A stretch of 64,000 bases of DNA, from the NCBI RefSeq assembly GCF_027474825.1, contig NZ_CP107030.1, forward strand, positions 2,176,529 to 2,240,528, in the 5' to 3' direction. The notes under the pieces were generated by a model. It was not told the origin of the DNA and ran no database searches. It worked only from the letters and a program-made list of their open reading frames with translations. Shown in pieces: positions 36,285 through 45,309 of the stretch. Each line of letters opens with the position of its first letter. Position 1 is the first letter of the stretch. Made by a program: the position numbers and the translations under genes. Origin of the DNA: Maribacter halichondriae (lineage in GTDB: Bacteria > Bacteroidota > Bacteroidia > Flavobacteriales > Flavobacteriaceae).

Positions 36285-36842
36285 TTAGTTTTCTTTTTTT
36301 GTCGTGCCCGTTGGCGGGCCGGTTTCTAAGTTTTTCAGGAGTATTGACATGGCGCGGTGTCTTCGCGACATCAGGGTGCCTGCCGGTATTCCTGTTTCCT
36401 CGGCTATTTCCCTATAGGTATATCCTTCAAAATCTACCGCTAGTATGATGTCGCGATAGGCCGGTTTTAGTTCCATAATCGCTGTTTTTAGATTGTTCTT
36501 CAATTGATCCGGATACTCATCTGCCGTGCCATCGTAAAACATTTGGGTAAATTCCGTCCATAAGTGCTCTAAGGTTTTTTCATCGTATATCCGCTCCTTT
36601 TTTGTGCGCATCAGGTCAATAATTCTGTTTTTAATGGCATTGTAAACGAAACCTCCGATGTTTTTAATGGGTAATGCATCCGTAGGTCTTGACAATATCC
36701 GTAAGGCCACGTCTTGAATAATGTCTTCGGCATCACTCTCGGTAGTATGGGCGATTTTAGAACGCACATAACCTTTGAGCGAGCTATATTCTTCTTTGAA
36801 GAAAGTGTTTAAATTATTGTTCGGTTGTTTTTCTGAAACCAT
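36285..36842 (-). CDS. ECF-type RNA polymerase sigma factor
   Basis: 185 residues from the ATG at 36842 (an upstream TTG is less likely). Region 2 is visible (SDAEDIIQDVALRILSRP...NIGGFVYNAIKNRIIDLMRTKKER), as is a region 4 helix-turn-helix (ELKPAYRDIILAVDFEGYTYREIAEETGIPAGTLMSRRHRAM). It redirects RNA polymerase to a specific promoter set. Followed by the two-TM protein and the 46-residue gene, which may be its partners. No classical anti-sigma (FecR/zinc-finger) domain is visible. Confidence 0.9.
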   Translation of the reverse strand: MVSEKQPNNNLNTFFKEEYSSLKGYVRSKIAHTTESDAEDIIQDVALRILSRPTDALPIKNIGGFVYNAIKNRIIDLMRTKKERIYDEKTLEHLWTEFTQMFYDGTADEYPDQLKNNLKTAIMELKPAYRDIILAVDFEGYTYREIAEETGIPAGTLMSRRHRAMSILLKNLETGPPTGTTKKEN

Positions 36843-36986
36843 CAAAGGTTTTTCTAAGGGTCTTCATGATTAAAGACGAAGCTTTTCAAAGCTATTGCAT
36901 TATTTGACATATTTTTTTTGCAATTGTTACCCTTTTGGGAAAAGCCGTTTGTTAAATAGGATGTATTTTTACCAAAAATTGCCCTT

Positions 36987-37961
36987 ATGCATTCCATTGA
37001 AGCGTATCGCGAGGAGTTCATTTCCTATCTGGAATCAAAAACCGCGACCAAGGAGCCCAAAAACCTTTACGAACCCATTGCTTATATTTTAAGTCTTGGC
37101 GGAAAGCGTTTGCGACCCGTGCTGACTTTAATGGCGACGGATATTTTTGGAACCGATTATAAAAAAGCCCTAGATGCGGCCTTGGCCATAGAGGTATTTC
37201 ACAACTTTTCTTTGGTACATGATGATATTATGGATGCCGCTCCGTTGCGAAGGGGCAAGGCAACCGTTCACGAAAAATGGGATATCAATACGGGAATTCT
37301 CTCCGGCGACGCCATGCTCATCAATGCATACCAACTATTCGAGAACTATAGAGGTGAAACGTTTCGTTACTTAGCTCAATTATTCAGCAAAACGGCCATC
37401 GAAGTATGCGAGGGGCAACAATACGATGTCGATTTCGAGACCCGTGATGATGTTACGATTCCCGAATATCTGAAAATGATAGAATACAAAACAGCAGTTC
37501 TGGTTGCCGCCGCATTGAAGATGGGCGGAATTATCGCCGGAGCATCTGAAAGCTCTCAAAATAATATTTACGATTTTGGATTAAATCTTGGTCTCGCCTT
37601 TCAATTGCAAGACGATTATCTCGATGCCTATGGTGATCCAATGACTTTTGGCAAACAGGTAGGAGGTGACATTATCGGCAACAAAAAAACCTTTTTATAC
37701 CTTAAAGCGCTTGAGTTGGGAAATTCGGCCCAACGAAAAGAACTTCAAGATCTGTTTTCCATCCAACCTAAAAATCCTATCGATAAAATAGAAAGTATCA
37801 AGATGATTTTTAAAGAAAGTGGTGCCGCCGAACATACGCAGAAGGAAATCGAAAGTTATACCCAAAAAGCTTTTGAAGTTCTTAAAAATTTGGATGTTTC
37901 AGAGGATAAGAAAGAATTGCTCCAAAAATTCGGAGAGAACCTAATGCGGCGCAACGTTTAA
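36987..37961 (+). CDS. Polyprenyl (farnesyl/geranylgeranyl-type) diphosphate synthase
   Basis: 324 residues. Trans-isoprenyl synthase with GGKRLRP (about 38-44), first Asp-rich motif DDIMD at 79-83 and second DDYLD at 209-213; KQVGGDI gives the C-terminal Lys. It condenses isopentenyl diphosphate with allylic diphosphates. The residue five positions before the first motif is Phe, an aromatic that usually limits chains to C15-C20, so a GGPP/FPP product is plausible. Annotation as octaprenyl synthase cannot be excluded. It sits tail-to-tail with lycopene cyclase (4-base overlap), consistent with carotenoid supply. Confidence 0.88.
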   Translation: MHSIEAYREEFISYLESKTATKEPKNLYEPIAYILSLGGKRLRPVLTLMATDIFGTDYKKALDAALAIEVFHNFSLVHDDIMDAAPLRRGKATVHEKWDINTGILSGDAMLINAYQLFENYRGETFRYLAQLFSKTAIEVCEGQQYDVDFETRDDVTIPEYLKMIEYKTAVLVAAALKMGGIIAGASESSQNNIYDFGLNLGLAFQLQDDYLDAYGDPMTFGKQVGGDIIGNKKTFLYLKALELGNSAQRKELQDLFSIQPKNPIDKIESIKMIFKESGAAEHTQKEIESYTQKAFEVLKNLDVSEDKKELLQKFGENLMRRNV

Positions 37962-39109
37962 AAAATCCTCTTGAGCAATGCCCTGATAAAGGGTATTTTT
38001 GGGCATCCCCAGATATATTTAATGTCTTCCAAAAATGAGGTTTGCTCATCCAAGAATTTAAAGATCAACTGTGGATTCCTGTTCTTAAACAGTGATTCGA
38101 ATATTTGATGTCCGTCGGCATTATCTTTTTTCAGCACATCTAGAAACAATAAATCGTAAAACCAGAACTTGTTCTTGAAGTTAAGTTTGTTGAGGGGCTT
38201 TCCGGTTTTGATATAGTCCACAAGTACTGGCACTTTTTTAGAAGTACTCATAAACGTATAGCCCGTACTGGGTTTGGCCCAACCCCCAGCGGTACCGATA
38301 TAGCGAATATTTGCAGTGTGGTGTTCTTGAAAATCATAACAGGTCATGGGTATGCTACCTTGTTCGGTTTCTAAAATCTCGAACTCGGTACAATTGAGGT
38401 CGTCTTTCAAATACCTTTTGATGGCGGTTTCATAGTCCTTTTTCGGGAGTAATTCTTCGGAAAACAAGGTACATTCCACCAAGGCCTCGGTTTCCGAATA
38501 CGGCAGAACGTACATAAAACGTGTATTCCCTTTTTGGGGGATGGAGAAGTCCATATAAGTGGCCTGGTCGGTATCAAAAACAGGAGCCGAGGTTTTTACG
38601 ACCCAGCCTACAAAATGCTGCTGCAATACCGGATATTCGGTCTGGTGGGTTGCCATGTGGTAGTGGAAGATGCTATTGAAAACCTGGGAAGCGGAATATT
38701 GGTTTTTATCCGTGGATACGATTACCGCTGTTCCATTATCTGTCACCTGCGAAACATTTGCCTGTCGAAACGAAATGTTGGGATAGGCTTTAATTCGTTC
38801 CAGATAGGAATCATAAAAGTCAATACCCCGAACCATCTTATAGGTATAGGGATGTATCTCAAAACGATTTGAAAATTGCTTCCCGCTAAAATAGATGTGG
38901 TTCCATTCTTTGTGGATGATTTTGTCAAATTTTCCTTGTCCTTTTTCCCAAAAGCACCAAGTGCGATCGTTGTTCTTTTTTGCATCCTTATCTAACAATA
39001 AAATAGATTTGTCCTTGAAAAAAGAATCTTTTCCCATGGTATCGGCTAGCATTAGGCCAGCGGCACCTGCGCCGATGATGATATAATCGAATTGAGAAGG
39101 ATAGTCCAA
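37958..39109 (-). CDS. crtY: Lycopene beta-cyclase
   Basis: 383 residues from a TTG at 39109; no ATG precedes the FDYIIIGAGAAGLMLA dinucleotide-binding motif, so the TTG is used. NDRTWCFWEK (about 47-56), the central AxYMDFS region and GTAGGWAKPSTGYTF are hallmarks of the CrtY-type cyclase. It forms the beta-ionone rings of beta-carotene from lycopene, a precursor of flavobacterial zeaxanthin. It stands apart from other crt genes; only dxs and the prenyl synthase belong to the same pathway in this window. Confidence 0.92.
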   Translation of the reverse strand: MDYPSQFDYIIIGAGAAGLMLADTMGKDSFFKDKSILLLDKDAKKNNDRTWCFWEKGQGKFDKIIHKEWNHIYFSGKQFSNRFEIHPYTYKMVRGIDFYDSYLERIKAYPNISFRQANVSQVTDNGTAVIVSTDKNQYSASQVFNSIFHYHMATHQTEYPVLQQHFVGWVVKTSAPVFDTDQATYMDFSIPQKGNTRFMYVLPYSETEALVECTLFSEELLPKKDYETAIKRYLKDDLNCTEFEILETEQGSIPMTCYDFQEHHTANIRYIGTAGGWAKPSTGYTFMSTSKKVPVLVDYIKTGKPLNKLNFKNKFWFYDLLFLDVLKKDNADGHQIFESLFKNRNPQLIFKFLDEQTSFLEDIKYIWGCPKIPFIRALLKRIF

Positions 39110-39152
39110 AAAACGGGATTAAAATAACCCGTCAAAAATAAGTATTAAAAAC

Positions 39153-41441
39153 TTAGTTCAATTGATAACGCACACCGAAGAATCCACGAATTCCTTGGTT
39201 GGGGCCGTAAACGTAGGAGGGGTCAAACGTCAGTGCATTTGGGTTGTTCGGAGTTGCCACCACATTTCCATCAGTATCAAAAGTGACATTCTTATCAAAA
39301 GGATCATTGGCTCGTGCTATAATAAACGGATTTCCACGATTGGGTGTCCAGTCCAATAGGTTTTTGATGCCTCCGTAGAATTCAAAATTGTCTAGCCCTT
39401 TATATGTGAATTGAATGTTTTGAATACTCCAAACAGGGGAGAAATCGCTTCTTGGGTCGTTTTCGCCTAGCGTGGGCAATCGCATAGGGCCATATAGGTT
39501 TCCGGTGTAATCGACCTTAAGTTTCAGGCGACGAAAGTTGTAGCCTACATTCCAGGTCCCGGTGTAGTTTTCGGTCAGTATTTGTCTTGATGAAACTCCA
39601 TTTTCGGTTTGGCGTACATCTTGAAAAGTAGCTCCGACCAAAAATTTGAATCCCGAAGGAAAAACCACATCTATGTTGGCACTGACTCCTTGGGAAACTG
39701 ATTTTCCATCTAAATTATCGTAGATAATCTGATTTGGATCGATATCATAGTCAGGAAGAATAGCATTGCTAAAGTTCGTGTAAAATAGGGACGCGTCAAT
39801 AGTAGCAAAGGTGCCATTGTCGGTATAGATCTTTTTTTGATAATTCAGGTTTACGTTGAACGAACGCTCTGGTTCAAGCTCTTCGGTAACAATGACATTG
39901 CGTGCTCCGGTAAGGGCGGCATGTTCTTCGGTAAAGAGATTAACGACTCGAAAACCGGTGCCTGCATTAAGACGTAAAATATCATTGCCGGACATTTTCC
40001 ATCGGTAGGCAGTTCTTGGCGTGAAGATATTACCATGCCTTTTATCATAATCATAGCGTATACCGAGCAAGAGCGAATGCTTCTTTGCCAAACTGATTTC
40101 GTCTTGAACGAACAAACTGGGTATAATCACCTCATCTGCTATAACGGTAGCCGTCGTGTTATCGTCGTAGTAATTATATCGCAATGCACTACCCAACAAT
40201 ACATCATGGTTTCCCACTTTTTTATCCCAGGTCAACTGTGTAAAACCGATACGTTGGTCGGCGATGTATGGAATATAACCGTAAGCCGAGTTCTGAGCGT
40301 GGTCGTTGTAAGAGAAAGACAGTAGTAACTTCTCTTTTACTGGAAGTTGGTACTTGCCCAAAACTTCCCAACGTCTCGTGTAAATACTTTCGCCATAAAT
40401 TTCATCACCTCCTCGGAATTCGGGAGTCCATTGCAGTTCGCCACCCCATCTATCCTCATAAAAGAACCGTCCGGCCACTGAAAGAATACGCTCGTCCTTT
40501 CGTTGGAAATTCCATTTTTGGAAGACCGAAATTCGATCTTGAAGTGTTAAATCAGTGAAATTATCACCATTGTTATCAATGAGCTCATCGTAGTTGAAGT
40601 AGTTCACACCAAGTAATACATCAGTTTTTTCACTAATATAAATCTTGGCACCTATGTCTAGATTATATTCTCCCCAGCCCGTCAGAAATGCATCTGCGGC
40701 AAAATCGGGAGCTTCCAAAGTATTTTTCGTAATGATGTTTATGAGTCCGCCAACGGCCTCACTACCATATAAACTTGATGCGGGACCCTTGACAATTTCA
40801 ATTTGTTCGATAAGGGAGTTCGGAATGCCCGATAATCCATAAACCGTTCCTAAACCACTGACGATGGGCATCCCGTCAATCAGTACTAGCGTGTACGGGC
40901 CTTCTAGGCCATTGATATGAATGTCGCCCGTATTACAAACATTACAATTGATTTGTGGCCGTACTCCGTTTACATTCTGGAGCGCCTCGAAAATACTGGC
41001 CGTGGGATTCTGTTTTAAAAAAGTCGGACTATAAACTTCGACCGGTACCGGACTTTCAGACCGTTTTACCGCTTTTAGGGTGCCAGTTACCACCGTTTCC
41101 TCCAATTGCTCTGTCGATACTACCAATCTGATAGTCAGTTTCATTGTTTCTGATGACCTGAGTTCTATGACTTTGGAAAAAGTCTTATACCCTATCATTG
41201 AAACCATCAAGTTATGCGAACCCATAGGAATATCTTGCAAAGAAAAAACCCCTTCTTTATCGCTGTAAGTCCCTAGTGTTGTGTTCTTTAAATAGATGTT
41301 CGCAAAGGGCACAGGTATTCCGTCATCGGTGACGATGCCTTCTAATTTAGCATATTGCGCATATCCATCGGCAAGGCTGAAAAACAGCAATAGCACCAAA
41401 AGCAAGCTAAAATGAGTACTAATGAATTTTATTTTTTTCAA
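39153..41441 (-). CDS. TonB-dependent receptor, metal-related, with Cys pair in the plug
   Basis: About 762 residues. I place the start at the TTG at 41441 (MKKIKFISTHFSLLLVLLLF signal peptide), 22 bases beyond a perfect -7 element; a TTG at 41465 would lie inside that element. A CarboxypepD_reg domain (about 35-115) is followed by a plug domain with VYSPTFLKQNPTASIFEALQ, a CNVC motif and SSLYGSEAVGGLINIITK, then a barrel ending GFFGVRYQLN. The two Cys in the plug could bind a soft metal. Divergent from a DtxR-type regulator and a ZIP transporter, so it probably imports a metal complex. Confidence 0.85.
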   Translation of the reverse strand: MKKIKFISTHFSLLLVLLLFFSLADGYAQYAKLEGIVTDDGIPVPFANIYLKNTTLGTYSDKEGVFSLQDIPMGSHNLMVSMIGYKTFSKVIELRSSETMKLTIRLVVSTEQLEETVVTGTLKAVKRSESPVPVEVYSPTFLKQNPTASIFEALQNVNGVRPQINCNVCNTGDIHINGLEGPYTLVLIDGMPIVSGLGTVYGLSGIPNSLIEQIEIVKGPASSLYGSEAVGGLINIITKNTLEAPDFAADAFLTGWGEYNLDIGAKIYISEKTDVLLGVNYFNYDELIDNNGDNFTDLTLQDRISVFQKWNFQRKDERILSVAGRFFYEDRWGGELQWTPEFRGGDEIYGESIYTRRWEVLGKYQLPVKEKLLLSFSYNDHAQNSAYGYIPYIADQRIGFTQLTWDKKVGNHDVLLGSALRYNYYDDNTTATVIADEVIIPSLFVQDEISLAKKHSLLLGIRYDYDKRHGNIFTPRTAYRWKMSGNDILRLNAGTGFRVVNLFTEEHAALTGARNVIVTEELEPERSFNVNLNYQKKIYTDNGTFATIDASLFYTNFSNAILPDYDIDPNQIIYDNLDGKSVSQGVSANIDVVFPSGFKFLVGATFQDVRQTENGVSSRQILTENYTGTWNVGYNFRRLKLKVDYTGNLYGPMRLPTLGENDPRSDFSPVWSIQNIQFTYKGLDNFEFYGGIKNLLDWTPNRGNPFIIARANDPFDKNVTFDTDGNVVATPNNPNALTFDPSYVYGPNQGIRGFFGVRYQLN

Positions 41442-41456
41442 ATCTAAAAAATAATA

Positions 41457-41472
41457 TTTAGACAAATCTAAA
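41457..41472. promoter_or_regulatory. Palindromic operator (DtxR/MntR-type) over the receptor promoter
   Basis: TTTAGACAAATCTAAA is a perfect TTTAGA-N4-TCTAAA palindrome. It covers the minus-strand -7 element TAGATTTG (41470-41463). A further TCTAAA half-site lies at 41442-41447. The form is similar to sites bound by DtxR/MntR-family repressors, and such a gene lies immediately to the right. Confidence 0.6.
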
Positions 41473-41475
41473 AAT

Positions 41476-41504
41476 TTGTTTTTACATATAAAAATGTATT
41501 TTTG
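41476..41504 (+). promoter_or_regulatory. Promoter of the DtxR-type regulator
   Basis: TTG at 41476-41478, 18 bases, then TATTTTTG (41497-41504), matching the Bacteroidota -33/-7 consensus. It starts four bases from the palindrome, so the regulator may also control itself. Confidence 0.55.
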
Positions 41505-41525
41505 TATAGCTATAAATATTTTTGG

Positions 41526-42182
41526 ATGACATTATCGGAAGAAGATTACATTAAGGCCATTTACCATTTAGGTAAGGGGGAGAGTACGGCCATATCCACG
41601 AATGCCATTTCCGAACAAATGGAGACGAAACCCTCATCGGTAACCGATATGGTACGTAAACTTTCTGACAAGGGTCTCATCAACTATAAAAAATACAAAG
41701 GGGTCTCCTTGACCGAAATCGGAAAAAAAACAGCTTTGGGCCTAGTGCGAAAACATCGATTGTGGGAAGTTTTTTTGGTAGATAAGCTTGATTTTTCATG
41801 GGACGAGGTGCACGAGGTGGCGGAGCAATTGGAGCACATCAAGAGCGAGAAGCTGATCGATCAGATGGACAAGCTCTTGGGATTTCCGCAGGTAGATCCG
41901 CACGGGGACCCTATTCCCTCTAAAAATGGGGAATTCAAAAAGGCCATAAAAAAATTGTTGAACGAAGTACCTGTTGGAACCCAGGGTATTTGTGTTGGTG
42001 TCAGGGATTCTTCGGCCCCTTTTCTGAAATTTTTAGATAAAAACAACATCGCCTTGGGCGATTCCATTTCGGTCATCGATAGGGAAGAATTTGATGGCTC
42101 GCTACATATCAAGATCAAGGAAAATGACATTCATATCTCCAATCAAATCGCTTCGAACCTCTATTTAACCATAACGGAATAA
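41526..42182 (+). CDS. DtxR/MntR-family metal-dependent repressor
   Basis: 218 residues from the ATG at 41526 (MTLSEEDYIKAIYHL, the standard N-terminus); an ATG 24 bases earlier lies nearly on the -7 element. A winged helix (STNAISEQMETKPSSVTDMVRKLSDKGLINYKKYKGVSLTEIG) is followed by the dimerisation/metal domain (LVRKHRLWEVFLVDKL...EVAEQLEHI with metal-ligand His/Glu) and a C-terminal FeoA/SH3-like domain (about 150-218). Such proteins sense Mn(II) or Fe(II) and repress uptake genes. The ZIP transporter follows 2 bases after its stop. Confidence 0.92.
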   Translation: MTLSEEDYIKAIYHLGKGESTAISTNAISEQMETKPSSVTDMVRKLSDKGLINYKKYKGVSLTEIGKKTALGLVRKHRLWEVFLVDKLDFSWDEVHEVAEQLEHIKSEKLIDQMDKLLGFPQVDPHGDPIPSKNGEFKKAIKKLLNEVPVGTQGICVGVRDSSAPFLKFLDKNNIALGDSISVIDREEFDGSLHIKIKENDIHISNQIASNLYLTITE

Positions 42183-42184
42183 CC

Positions 42185-43006
42185 ATGCAACAAGTAATCG
42201 ATTATTTCGAATCTATCGACCCAATTTTGGCCGCATTTTACGCCACACTATTCACATGGGGACTCACCGCCGCGGGAGCAGCACTGGTCTTTTTGTTCAA
42301 AAGCACGAATAGAGCCGTAATGGACGGAATGCTCGGCTTTACGGGAGGAGTCATGGTAGCCGCCAGTTTTTGGAGTTTATTGGCGCCTGGAATTGAAATG
42401 AGTCCTGGCGAGGGATTCGTAAAGGTAATTCCCGCTGCAACAGGTTTTTTATTGGGAGCACTTTTTCTCTTCGGATTGGATAAGGTACTGCCCCATTTAC
42501 ATATCAATTTCAAGGAAAGTGAGGCGGAAGGTGTGAAGACCCCGTGGCATAAAACCACACTCTTGACCTTGGCGATTACCATGCATAACATACCTGAAGG
42601 CTTGGCAGTTGGGGTGCTTTTTGGAGGTGTCGCGGCAGGTTTTGATGGCGCCACTATTGGTGGAGCCGTTGCGTTAGCATTGGGTATCGGTCTTCAAAAT
42701 TTTCCAGAAGGTTTTGCGGTTTCCATGCCATTACGAAGACAAGGGCTTTCAAGAGGAAGAAGTTTTATGTATGGTCAGGCTTCGGCCTTGGTCGAGCCTA
42801 TAGCGGCTGTTTTAGGTGCTTGGGCTGTTTTAACCTTTCAACCTATTTTGCCCTATGCGCTAGCTTTCGCCGCCGGTGCGATGATTTTTGTTGTGGTTGA
42901 AGAGGTAATTCCTGAAACACAGCAAGACAAACATTCCGATGTTGCCGTGATGGGGTTTATCGGAGGTTTTATCGTGATGATGACTTTGGACGTTGGTTTG
43001 GGCTAA
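42185..43006 (+). CDS. ZIP-family divalent metal transporter
   Basis: 273 residues, about eight membrane segments. The two ZIP metal-site helices are plain: TMHNIPEGLAVG (TM4) and LQNFPEGFAVSMPLR (TM5), with a His-containing loop before them (LPHLHINFKE). ZupT-like proteins import Zn, Mn or Fe across the inner membrane. Co-transcription with the DtxR-type repressor and the divergent receptor suggests one metal-import locus. Which metal is undetermined; Mn or Fe fits the regulator best. Confidence 0.9.
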   Translation: MQQVIDYFESIDPILAAFYATLFTWGLTAAGAALVFLFKSTNRAVMDGMLGFTGGVMVAASFWSLLAPGIEMSPGEGFVKVIPAATGFLLGALFLFGLDKVLPHLHINFKESEAEGVKTPWHKTTLLTLAITMHNIPEGLAVGVLFGGVAAGFDGATIGGAVALALGIGLQNFPEGFAVSMPLRRQGLSRGRSFMYGQASALVEPIAAVLGAWAVLTFQPILPYALAFAAGAMIFVVVEEVIPETQQDKHSDVAVMGFIGGFIVMMTLDVGLG

Positions 43007-43030
43007 GACTAGGTTGGTATCCTTGTCCCT

Positions 43031-43058
43031 TTTTTACACGTATTCGTCTGTGTAAAAA
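43031..43058 (+). terminator. Perfect 9-bp inverted repeat after the ZIP gene
   Basis: TTTTTACAC and GTGTAAAAA, ten bases apart, 25 bases after the ZIP stop. It can fold as a terminator stem with AT ends but lacks a good T-tract, so it could instead be a protein-binding site for the downstream hydrolase/two-component genes. Confidence 0.45.
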
Positions 43059-43135
43059 CCCTTTTCTGCTTTTTCCTGTTTCCATACTGTTTTGATATGT
43101 GCATCTTCGTCATCAATAATCAAAAAACGAACAGT

Positions 43136-44237
43136 ATGCTACTCATCACAAGAAAAATCATTCCAATTATTATCACTTTAGCTATGCAAATGTCATGCAA
43201 AACAATTGTAGGGCAGGATTCATCGCAAAGTAAAACAGTAACGAACCTAGTCGGGAAAGAAATAGCAACAGATTCGCTAAACATCTTTTTGAAAAACCAA
43301 ATGAAAGCTTTGGAAGTGCCAGGAGTTTCAGTGGCCATAATCAATAATGGAAAAGTGGTTTACCATACGGCTAAAGGGTATGCCGATATTGAAGCAAAAA
43401 AAGAAAGTAACCGCCCAGACCATTTTTGAGGGTGCTTCATTATCAAAGCCTTTGTTCGCCTATTTTGTCATGGGATTCGTAGAAGAAGGCAAGCTGGATT
43501 TAGACAAACCACTCATTGAATACTTGGCCTATGAAGATATTGCATATGACGACCGCTACAAAAAAATCACGGCGAGAATGGTGCTTTCCCATACTACGGG
43601 ATTTCCCAACTGGAGGTCAGACTTTGAAGATAAAAAATTGTTCATCAAATTTGAACCAGGTAGCTCCTTTGAGTACTCAGGGGAAGGATACCAATATTTG
43701 GCCAAGGTGTTGGCCCACATACTTAAAACAGATGATGCTGGGCTGGAAGCCATCTTTCAAGAGCGAATTGCTCGCCCTTTGAAGTTACATGTCACCAAAT
43801 ACCTTCAAGACAAAAGGAACATGAAGCATAAGGCAAAAGGGTATGTCGAGGGAGTCGCAGTAGAAGAAGACGATGACCCCTCTATTTTTGGATCCGCATT
43901 TTCAATACATTCGGAAGCGTTGGATTTTTCAAAATGGGTAATAGCCCTTATGAACAACAAAGGATTGTCAAAAGAAAGCTACGAAGAACTTTTTAAGTCA
44001 CAGGTTGTGCTGCCCGAAGGTCACATTCAAAGACAAGAGGGAATCACGGATTGGACCTTAGGATTTGCAAAAGCTACACTTCCTTTTGGATCAGCCTATG
44101 GGCATGGCGGTAATAATCCCGGTTATGCCAGCATCTTTATAGTTTCCCCAGAAACCAAATGGGGATATGTGATGTTTACCAACGCCAATCAGTCCCAATT
44201 GCCCATGGTATTTTTACAATATTTGATGGCACCTTGA
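43136..44237 (+). pseudogene. Serine beta-lactamase-like hydrolase (class C/PBP fold), frameshifted
   Basis: From the ATG at 43136 a signal sequence (MLLITRKIIPIIITLAM...C) leads to SVAIINNGKVVYHTAKGYADIEA, then a premature stop at 43429. Removing one A from the seven-A run 43396-43402 continues KKKVTAQTIFEGASLSKPLFAYFVM, containing the SxxK motif (SLSK), then HTTGFPNWRSDF, FEYSGEGYQYLA and the HGGNNPGY motif near the C-terminus (end 44237). Repaired length is about 366 residues. The family (PF00144) includes peptidases, esterases and beta-lactamases; substrate is unknown. It lies immediately upstream of a LytS-type kinase and LytTR regulator and probably belongs with them. Confidence 0.82.
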
Positions 44238-44292
44238 AACCCGATTATAAATTCAATTATCTTATACTAACTTGGTACATTAACTTCTTTGA

Positions 44293-45300
44293 ATGAACGG
44301 TTTTAAATTCAACAAATCCGATTATAGGTTTATCCTAGTTTATTTTATTGGTGCCTCTATTTGGTTGTTGTATCGGTGGAATATTGAAGAATATTCTTTT
44401 TTTGAAATAATCACGGGTCTGTCAGGGTTCATTATCAAGAACCTGCTATTACTATTTATTTTTAGATGGTTGATAAACAAATACTTGGTTGTCAGGAAAA
44501 ACTATGTAGTTTTTATTTTGTTGGCATTTATAGCTTGGGAAGCTGTTGGTTTTCTAGATATGTGGCGAGACTATTATACTGCGAACCATCCTTGGGAGTT
44601 ACCTTCTGTCGGTGTAATGCTGGTTCAAAATTTTTACCGGGCCGCCACTGACTCGGTTATGTTGATTGGTCTGATACTCGGTAAAAAGTATTACGAAAAC
44701 AAACTTGATTACGTCAAGCTACAAAGTGCTCAAAAAGAGTTGGAACTTAAAATTTTGCGTTCGCAATACGACCCACATTTTCTGTATAACAGTTTAAATA
44801 CCATAGATGCGCTTGTTGACTATTCCCCCAAAGAAAAAGTCAAGCAGTACATCGCCCATCTCGCCGCCCTTTATCGGCATCTTATCCATACCAAAGACGA
44901 GGACATTGTGACCTTAAAGGACGAACTTGATTTGGCCGGTAATTATTTCTATTTAATCGAAACCCGTTTTGAGAATGATTATAGTTTTGAAATTGTCAAT
45001 AACGTCGCACCCAAATTGAATTATTTACCTAATGGCGCCATCTTGACCGTCCTTGAAAATGTAGTCAAGCATAACAAAGCTTTAGATGGCAAAACGATTG
45101 AAACAAGAATCATCATCGAAGAGAAAGCGGTCTTGGTAACGAACACAAAAGCAACTGGTCGAACCAAAAATGAGTCGCTGGGTACGGGTTTGCAAAACCT
45201 ATCCAAGAGATACCAGTTGTTGAGTGACCAAACCATTAAGGTTGAGGAAACCGAAAACACATTCACTATCCGATTACCTTTGTTAAGGGTTTTGGATTAA
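44293..45300 (+). CDS. LytS/YpdA-type sensor histidine kinase
   Basis: 335 residues. Four hydrophobic segments in about residues 12-130 form the membrane sensor. A coiled linker leads to the His_kinase (PF06580) box SQYDPHFLYNSLNTI with phospho-acceptor His 162. The ATPase part is short (LPNGAILTVLENVVKHN as N-box, GTGLQNLSKRYQLL as G-box). It would phosphorylate the LytTR response regulator 9 bases downstream. The signal is unknown. Confidence 0.92.
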   Translation: MNGFKFNKSDYRFILVYFIGASIWLLYRWNIEEYSFFEIITGLSGFIIKNLLLLFIFRWLINKYLVVRKNYVVFILLAFIAWEAVGFLDMWRDYYTANHPWELPSVGVMLVQNFYRAATDSVMLIGLILGKKYYENKLDYVKLQSAQKELELKILRSQYDPHFLYNSLNTIDALVDYSPKEKVKQYIAHLAALYRHLIHTKDEDIVTLKDELDLAGNYFYLIETRFENDYSFEIVNNVAPKLNYLPNGAILTVLENVVKHNKALDGKTIETRIIIEEKAVLVTNTKATGRTKNESLGTGLQNLSKRYQLLSDQTIKVEETENTFTIRLPLLRVLD

Positions 45301-45309
45301 ACAGAGATT

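Noticed and set aside
43396-43402. Programmed ribosomal frameshifting at the A7 run of the serine hydrolase
   Set aside because: A-runs can slip, but the short frame has no purpose and similar one-base breaks occur in many unrelated genes here, so an error is more likely.
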